Of a stretch of DNA of 64,000 bases, positions 58,970 through 64,000 are shown one piece after another; position 1 is the first letter of the stretch; each line of letters starts with the position of its first letter. Both the position numbers and the translations under genes were made by a program. This stretch comes from Sarocladium kiliense (Eukaryota; Ascomycota; Sordariomycetes; Hypocreales; Sarocladiaceae). The DNA lies in assembly GCA_030734395.1 (NCBI GenBank), contig JAUZTG010000016.1, positions 124,001-188,000 on the forward strand, given 5' to 3'. The notes under the pieces are model-generated. The model was not told the DNA's origin, ran no database searches, and saw only the letters and a list, made by a program, of their open reading frames with translations.

Positions 58970-59233
58970 ATGGTAACCAATTTGGGACCCGTAGATCCGG
59001 CACCATAGCAATTGGCCGACTCGAAAGAAGACGACAAAGGTTCACTAGCAGAACTGTGTCATCGTTGCAAAGGCTCCAACGGCGAATGGCAAAACAAGAC
59101 ATGCGACAATTGTGGTGGTGAGGGTGTCGATGAAGATGATTGGAGGCACCCTAGCTGTTCTCCATGCCATGGCGAGGGGACCATAAAAGCATTCGTGAGA
59201 TGCAGTGCCTGTGATGGCTCTGGGACGGCTTAG
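58970..59233 (+). CDS. Small CxxCxG zinc-finger protein with an in-frame TAG near the start
   Basis: From 59009 to the stop at 59231-59233 the frame encodes four CxxC units in the order CHRCKGS, CDNCGGEG, CSPCHGEG and CSACDGSG, the pattern of the DnaJ cysteine-rich zinc-binding domain. No ATG lies between 59009 and the first unit. The nearest in-frame ATG is at 58970, twelve codons before TAG at 59006-59008, which is followed by CAA TTG. So the gene is either a decayed or alternatively started frame, spliced from an exon I could not find, or translated through the TAG. Size would be about 87 residues with readthrough. Such small CxxCxG proteins are often zinc or chaperone related; no specific role is claimed. 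Confidence 0.45.
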
Positions 59234-59392
59234 ATGGATTGGCTGAGACATGCTGGCATTGGTGATATAGTACTGTCACAGGATACAGAGCCTCACACTT
59301 CGAGAGACACAGGCACACAGGGACTTCGTGCTCTTCACTGATGCACACATGAAGTGTTTGACGAAACCTGTATAGAGGCACCCTCAACATCT

Positions 59393-60598
59393 TTAAGCTC
59401 CCCCAGCGGTAGTCCGGGCCCTCGCACCCAAAACCGCCTTACCCACCGAACTCTCATTCACCTTCCCCAACTCTCCCGTGATCCAAGCTCCCACATCCGC
59501 AACCGCATCCAAATCCACACCCGTGTTCATCCCCAGCGTCTCCATAAAGTACACCATGTTTTCAGTCGCCACGTTGCCAGTCGCTCCAGGGCTGTACGGA
59601 CATCCTCCGAGACCTCCGACGCTGCTGTCGAAGGTTCTGATACCCTGCTCCAGCGCCACGGCGGTGTTCACCAGTGCTTGGCCGTAAGTGTCATGGAAGT
59701 GCATGGCAATGTCCTCGTTTCGGATGCCGGCGGAGGTCATGCATCGGAGAAGGGCGCTCGTGCGTGGTGCAGTACCCATGCCCGTTGTATCACCAAGCGA
59801 GATCTCGTCCGCACCAGACTCCAGCAGATCCGTAGCAATCTCAGCAACCTTGTGGGGATCAACATCAAAGCCCTCGAAGGGACAACCCAGGACCACGGAG
59901 ATATATGCTCGAACTCGCAGGCCAACAGCCTTGGCATCCTGGATAACAGCCTTGAAACGCTCCAGGGACGTCGCGATGTCACAGTTCAGGTTCTTTTGGG
60001 AGAAGCTCTCCGTGGCCGCCGCGAAGACAGCGACTTCGATAGCCGGCTTTCCAGGCTCAGTCAGTCCGGAGCCAGGCTCGAGCTGGGTAACATAGCCCTC
60101 TGAGTTCTGCTTCAAGATGGTCGCTGCGTTCTGGAGGCCTTTGGTATTTGGTGCTAGGAACGAGTAGGTCATAGGCACTGGTGATTGTATCCTCTGTTGT
60201 AGAATATGTTCCAAGATTTCGCTCGAGTTCGCCATCTGCAATCACAAAGTCATGTCAGTCCCCCATCCTCACAATGCTTCGTTGCTCTCCCGAGCCCGCC
60301 GCCCACGAACCTGAGGAACCCATTTCGGCGCCACGAACGACCCAGCTTCAATCGTCGACAGCCCCGTCCTCGCAAGCCTCTCGATGAGCTCGATCTTCGT
60401 CGCCAGCGGAATCGTCTTCTTCTCGTTCTGCAGTCCGTCGCGGGGTCCGACCTCGACAAGCTTCACCCGGTTGTCGTAGGTTTGCTGCTGGGGTTGCGCG
60501 CTAGCTGTCGCCAGGCCGCGACGGAAGCTGCTCGGGCGAGCTTGCCTGCAAGCCCGGCAGACTGCCGTTCTGTAGATGTTCATGGTGCGCAGACTCAT
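59393..60598 (-). CDS. Hydroxymethylglutaryl-CoA lyase, mitochondrial
   Basis: Exons 60311-60598 and 59393-60235 on the minus strand encode 376 residues. The ATG at 60598 begins MSLRTMNIYRTAVCRACRQ, an Arg/Ser-rich mitochondrial presequence without acids; the ATG at 60583 is an alternative start. The TIM-barrel motifs are VEVGPRDGLQNEK, IEAGSFVAPKWVPQM across the splice junction, SLGDTTGMG, MHFHDTYGQALVN (metal-binding histidines) and the active-site loop VGGLGGCPYSPGATGN. The enzyme splits HMG-CoA into acetoacetate and acetyl-CoA in the last step of leucine degradation. No C-terminal peroxisomal SKL-type signal is present. The 3' 170 bases are G-rich on the coding strand. Confidence 0.96.
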
Positions 60599-61022
60599 GG
60601 GTGCTCGTTCTGTGTGTCCGTGTTGAATTGTTGGTGGGAGGGAAACATCGAAGTGTAAAGTATATGATGGAAAGCTGGGGTAGAAGGGTGGCATCCACGC
60701 TACGTGGATGAGACACCGGCCTAACAACGCCTACCATCGGCTCTCGCTTCGGGAGAGCAACTCGACAACCGCAATTTGCAACACATCACAAAACCAGTCT
60801 CAGTAATAGATCTCGGCGGGATTTATTTTCGTACTATTTCTACAATTCAATAATGGCGATCACATGTACACAAGACGTAGAGCTGAGAGAATTGGTCTCT
60901 GGCATTATAAAGCTTGGGTGTATAACCTCGTAAAGAAAGTACAGCTCTCCAATCGCTGAGAGCAGGCTAGAATCACTTGCCGGGAAATTCCCAGGCTCTT
61001 CTTTTCATGTTATCTTCTCCAT
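60599..61022. other. Intergenic between HMG-CoA lyase and alpha-tubulin
   Basis: This is 424 bases with the lyase promoter and tubulin 3' region; no gene seen. Confidence 0.5.
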
Positions 61023-62827
61023 CTAGTACTCGGCTTCGAGCTCCTCATCGCCCATGGAGTCGGCAGCAACCTCCTCGTAATCGCGCTCAAGAGCAGCAAG
61101 ATCCTCACGGGCCTCGGAGAACTCGCCTTCCTCCATACCCTCACCAACATACCAGTGAACGAAAGCACGCTTGGAGTGCATGAGATCGAACTTCATGGAC
61201 AGGGAAGACCAGGCCTCAGCGATAGCAGTAGTGTTGGAAAGCATGCAGCTAAAACTGGGTTAGTTCATGCTCACAGATTACTCGCAGAGTCTACTTACAC
61301 AGCGCGGTCAACCTTGGCAAGGTCACCGTTGGGAACGTTTTCAGGAGCCTGGTAGCAGATACCAAGCTTGAAACCAGTCGGGCACCAGTCAACGAACTGG
61401 ATGGTGCGCTTGGTCTTGAGGGTGGCAACGGCAGCGTGGGCGTCCTTGGTAACGACATCACCGCGGTAGAGCAGGCAAGTGGCCATGTACTTGCCGAGAC
61501 GGGGGTCGCACTTGACCATCTGGTTGCTGGGCTCGAAGCAGGCCATGGTCATCTCCATGACGGAGTTGGCCTCGTGGGCGGCCTTGGCGGCGGAGATGAC
61601 GGGGGAGTAGGCGACCAGAGGGAAGTGGATACGGGGGTAAGGCACCAGGTTGGTCTGGAACTCATTGAGATCAACGTTGAGGGAGCCATCGAAACGCAGA
61701 GAGGCGGTGATGGAGGAGACGACTAAACGGATAGGTCAGCAATTAGTTCATGCCGACATCTGCCCGCATCAGCAGACATATTAAGCTTGGTAACACATAC
61801 CCTGAGCAATCAGACGGTTCAGGTTCTCGTAGTTGGGACGCTCGAGGCCGAGGTTGCGGCGGCAGATGTCGTAGATGGCCTCGTTGTCGACCATGAAGGA
61901 GCAGTCAGAGTGCTCGAGAGTGGTGTGGGTGGTCAGGATGGAGTTGTAAGGCTCAACAACGGAGGTAGCAGTCTGGGGAGCAGGGTAGACGCAGAACTCG
62001 AGCTTGCTCTTCTTGCCGTAGTCGACGGACAGGCGCTCCATAAGGAGAGCACCGAAACCAGAGCCGGTACCACCACCGAAAGAGTGGAAGACGAGGAAGC
62101 CCTGGAGACCAACGCAGTTGTCGGCAACACGGCGGATCTTGTCAAGGACGCCCTCGATGAGCTCCTTGCCAATGGTGTAGTGACCACGGGCGTAGTTGTT
62201 GGAGGCATCCTCCTTGCCAGTGATCATGAGCTCGGGGTGGAAAAGGTTGCGGTAGGTACCGGTGCGGACCTCATCGACGACGTTGGGCTCGAGATCGCAG
62301 TAGATGGTACGAGGGACGTACTTGCCCTGGCCTGCAGGTGTATCATGGTTAGAAAGCCGAGCCCAGCTACATTTCATGCGGGATATGGCGTAAATGGCGT
62401 ACCAGTCTCGGAGAAGAAAGTGCTGAAACCCTGATCGGCGGGTTGAGCCTTGCGCTCCTCAGTAAGGTAACCATCGGGCTGTTGTTTTTAAACGGGTCAG
62501 TGAATTGTTGCTGGGTCGTGATTGCTGAGAGAGGCTGCGCGGGTTTACCTGGATACCGTGCTCGAGGCAGTAAAGCTAAACAACAGAGGTCAGCAAGGAC
62601 ACGACGCATTTTACATGATAATATTGACTTACCTCCCAGCAGGAGTTGGCAATCTGGCAACCGGCCTGGCCGACTATGTTTTCGTGACGTTAGCCATGTG
62701 TGTCGAGGTTGACGGCGTTTGCACCGGTGCGAAGGTTGCGGTGAAGGGACGCGTGCTGGGTGCGTGCGTGAGGGAGGGGCAGCCAGGGGCAACAAAACAT
62801 ACCGTTGACGCTGATGATCTCACGCAT
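61023..62827 (-). CDS. tub1: Alpha-tubulin
   Basis: Seven exons on the minus strand, 62803-62827, 62633-62673, 62549-62575, 62403-62478, 61801-62331, 61299-61722 and 61023-61248, encode 449 residues, the standard alpha-tubulin length. The start MREIISVNVGQAGCQIANSC, the GTP-binding loop GGGTGSGFGAL, YARGHYTIGKELIE and the C-terminal EREDLAALERDYEEV-like region (SEAREDLAALERDYEEV) identify alpha rather than beta tubulin. The chain ends EAEY, keeping the terminal tyrosine removed in the detyrosination cycle. Four small 5' exons, one of 27 bases, are typical of fungal tubulin genes. It dimerises with beta-tubulin to build microtubules. Confidence 0.97.
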
Positions 62828-63678
62828 GTTGACGAAGTTTGTAGGGGGTATCGAGGGAAAAGGAACAGAGAATGACGAAGCAAGAAGCCAAACAGTCGGA
62901 GTCGACGAGATGCAGGCTGTACCCTTTTTTTGCTGGGGGGGAGAAGGAAGAAATTCGGGAGCGAGAGGAGGTGACGGGGGTGGCAGTGGTGATGGGAGGT
63001 TCGCGGTGGTAGGGTAGGTGGGGGAAATTGGGAGCGCGGGACCGGGGAGGTGATTGGTGCGTGGGAGTTTGCAGTGGTGTTGCTCGCGGTGAGGTGGTGG
63101 ACACTGATGAGGCGAGTGGATGGTGTCCAGCAGCCGAACGACGCTATCAGGACCGCGTTTGTTGTTGACTTCTGGGGATGTAATTACGCTACAGAACGAA
63201 GCAGGCACCAGTGAAACCGATGTCTTCTCTCGTAAACAATTGCTTTCAGTGCCTCAGCGCTCCGATGGCGCCTACCTACCTCAGAATATGCTCGATGGCC
63301 CTGTAACAGGGTTGCCTCCTGGAACGACAGGGCTATTGCTGCTGCCTCACCGCCAGACCACGACCAACGTTATCTTATCTCCGTGCCTGGTGGTCCCGTA
63401 AGGTATCTTCGTCCAGCCTCAGGACGCACCTCTGCCACAGTGCTGCTATTCATCGGATCGGCATATACACTAGGCTCCTTTGGATCAGGTGTCTCAGTCC
63501 AAAAACCCAGTCTGGGTATCACCCACTGTCTCCTCAGCCAATTCGTATATGCGTCCTGCTGGTGCTGCGCAAGGGGATCTTCTAGTGCTCAGTGGTCGAA
63601 TAGTGACTAATTATTTGGACGGGGCGGCCCGAAAGGATATGAACTACGAAGCCAGCGTGAGCTTGCTGTTGCACTTCG
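62828..63678. other. Alpha-tubulin promoter and unassigned sequence
   Basis: About 850 bases upstream of tubulin; the first 300 are G-rich on the plus strand. Plus-strand frames from 63195 on look partly protein-like (SANSYMRPAGAAQG, DLLVLSGRIVTNYLDGAARK) and may belong to 5' exons of the gene at the right edge, but no consistent splice model was found. Confidence 0.35.
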
Positions 63679-64000
63679 AAGTTTCTCGCCAAATACTGTG
63701 CACTGGCAAACGCTGTCTCCCGAGAGCCCTATATCAACGTGATGGAGGCAGACAATGAAGAGCTGGCGGAACCAGCTCCAGCATGGGCAATGCTGGAGTT
63801 CACCTTCAGTATCTATGACAACAATGCGACAATGATTGCCCTGTGCAACGGTCGTCAGATACTTATTCACCTTGTCGCCAAAACTTCTCTGAATCGCCAT
63901 CCATCACAGGAAAGTATCTCTTCTTTCTCAAGGTTGCAGATGAATTCGAGCTGGAGGGTTATACAGTTGAAGACTTCTACGATTGGATCGCAGAGCCACT
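63679..64000 (+). CDS. Unknown gene running off the right edge, partial
   Basis: Two in-register coding blocks are seen. The first contains KFLAKYCALANAVSREPYI, then PAWAMLEFTFSIYDN and MIALCNG up to 63850. A 59-base intron (63851-63909, donor GTCGTC, acceptor CATCACAG) would join it to KYLFFLKVADEFELEGYTV and DFYDWIAEP, open to the edge. The joined part reads smoothly, which supports the intron despite its weak donor. The start is not resolved. No domain is recognised. Confidence 0.4.

Noticed and set aside
58801..59037. 78-codon minus-strand frame with ATG and fairly protein-like reading
   Set aside because: No recognisable motif, and it overlaps the plus-strand zinc-finger frame. It may deserve a search but I cannot support it as a gene.
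61787..62434. 215-codon plus-strand frame opposite alpha-tubulin
   Set aside because: It is antisense to a near-invariant protein and Val/Leu/Asp-rich, a typical codon-bias shadow.

Overview
The window is nuclear DNA of a filamentous ascomycete, most likely a Dothideomycete. That placement is an inference from overall protein character and not from a search. Genes are split by short introns (about 50-280 nt) with GTAAGT-like donors, CTAAC/CTGAC branch points and YAG acceptors. The products are fungal: SOG2, Tsc13, Gyp5, Tom1-type HECT ligase, Ctf8, Dph1, Vma2 and alpha-tubulin. There are no operons, viral genes, CRISPR arrays or transposase genes.

Left part (1-16600). A wax-synthase-like MBOAT acyltransferase runs off the left edge. 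It is followed by two decayed genes, a short-chain dehydrogenase relic and an SGNH (GDSL) hydrolase relic with stops, frameshifts and an internal deletion. Then come SOG2 of the RAM/NDR-kinase morphogenesis pathway behind a long C-rich leader, a BLOC-1 subunit 1 homologue, the enoyl-CoA reductase TSC13 on the opposite strand, an MFS sugar transporter and one doubtful small ORF.

Middle (16600-34500). A gene-poor stretch precedes a membrane-anchored PC-esterase-like protein. Next are an unrecognised proline/aromatic-rich protein whose reading frame is interrupted by a single TAG, ribosomal protein eS8, a Gyp5-like Rab GAP (minus) and a GPI-anchored secreted protein (minus).

Right part (34500-64000). 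A 3967-residue Tom1/Huwe1-type HECT E3 ligase in six exons includes one GC-AG intron. It is followed by eS6 (minus), CTF8 (divergent from eS6), DPH1 (minus), a secreted aldose 1-epimerase-like protein ending in KDEL (minus), V-ATPase subunit B (minus), a small CxxCxG zinc-finger reading frame, HMG-CoA lyase (minus), alpha-tubulin (minus) and an unfinished gene at the right edge.

Most genes are housekeeping genes that do not form one pathway. The left end has accessory character (acyltransferase plus two dead enzymes). No large new system is visible. The items most worth a second look are the in-frame TAG codons at 24080 and 59006, the KDEL-tailed epimerase, the relic pair, the sharp C-rich to G-rich switch inside several intron-poor genes, and possible unannotated exons near 54370-54950. 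Exon coordinates were derived by hand from splice consensus and reading frame; total CDS lengths divide by three in every multi-exon model given.
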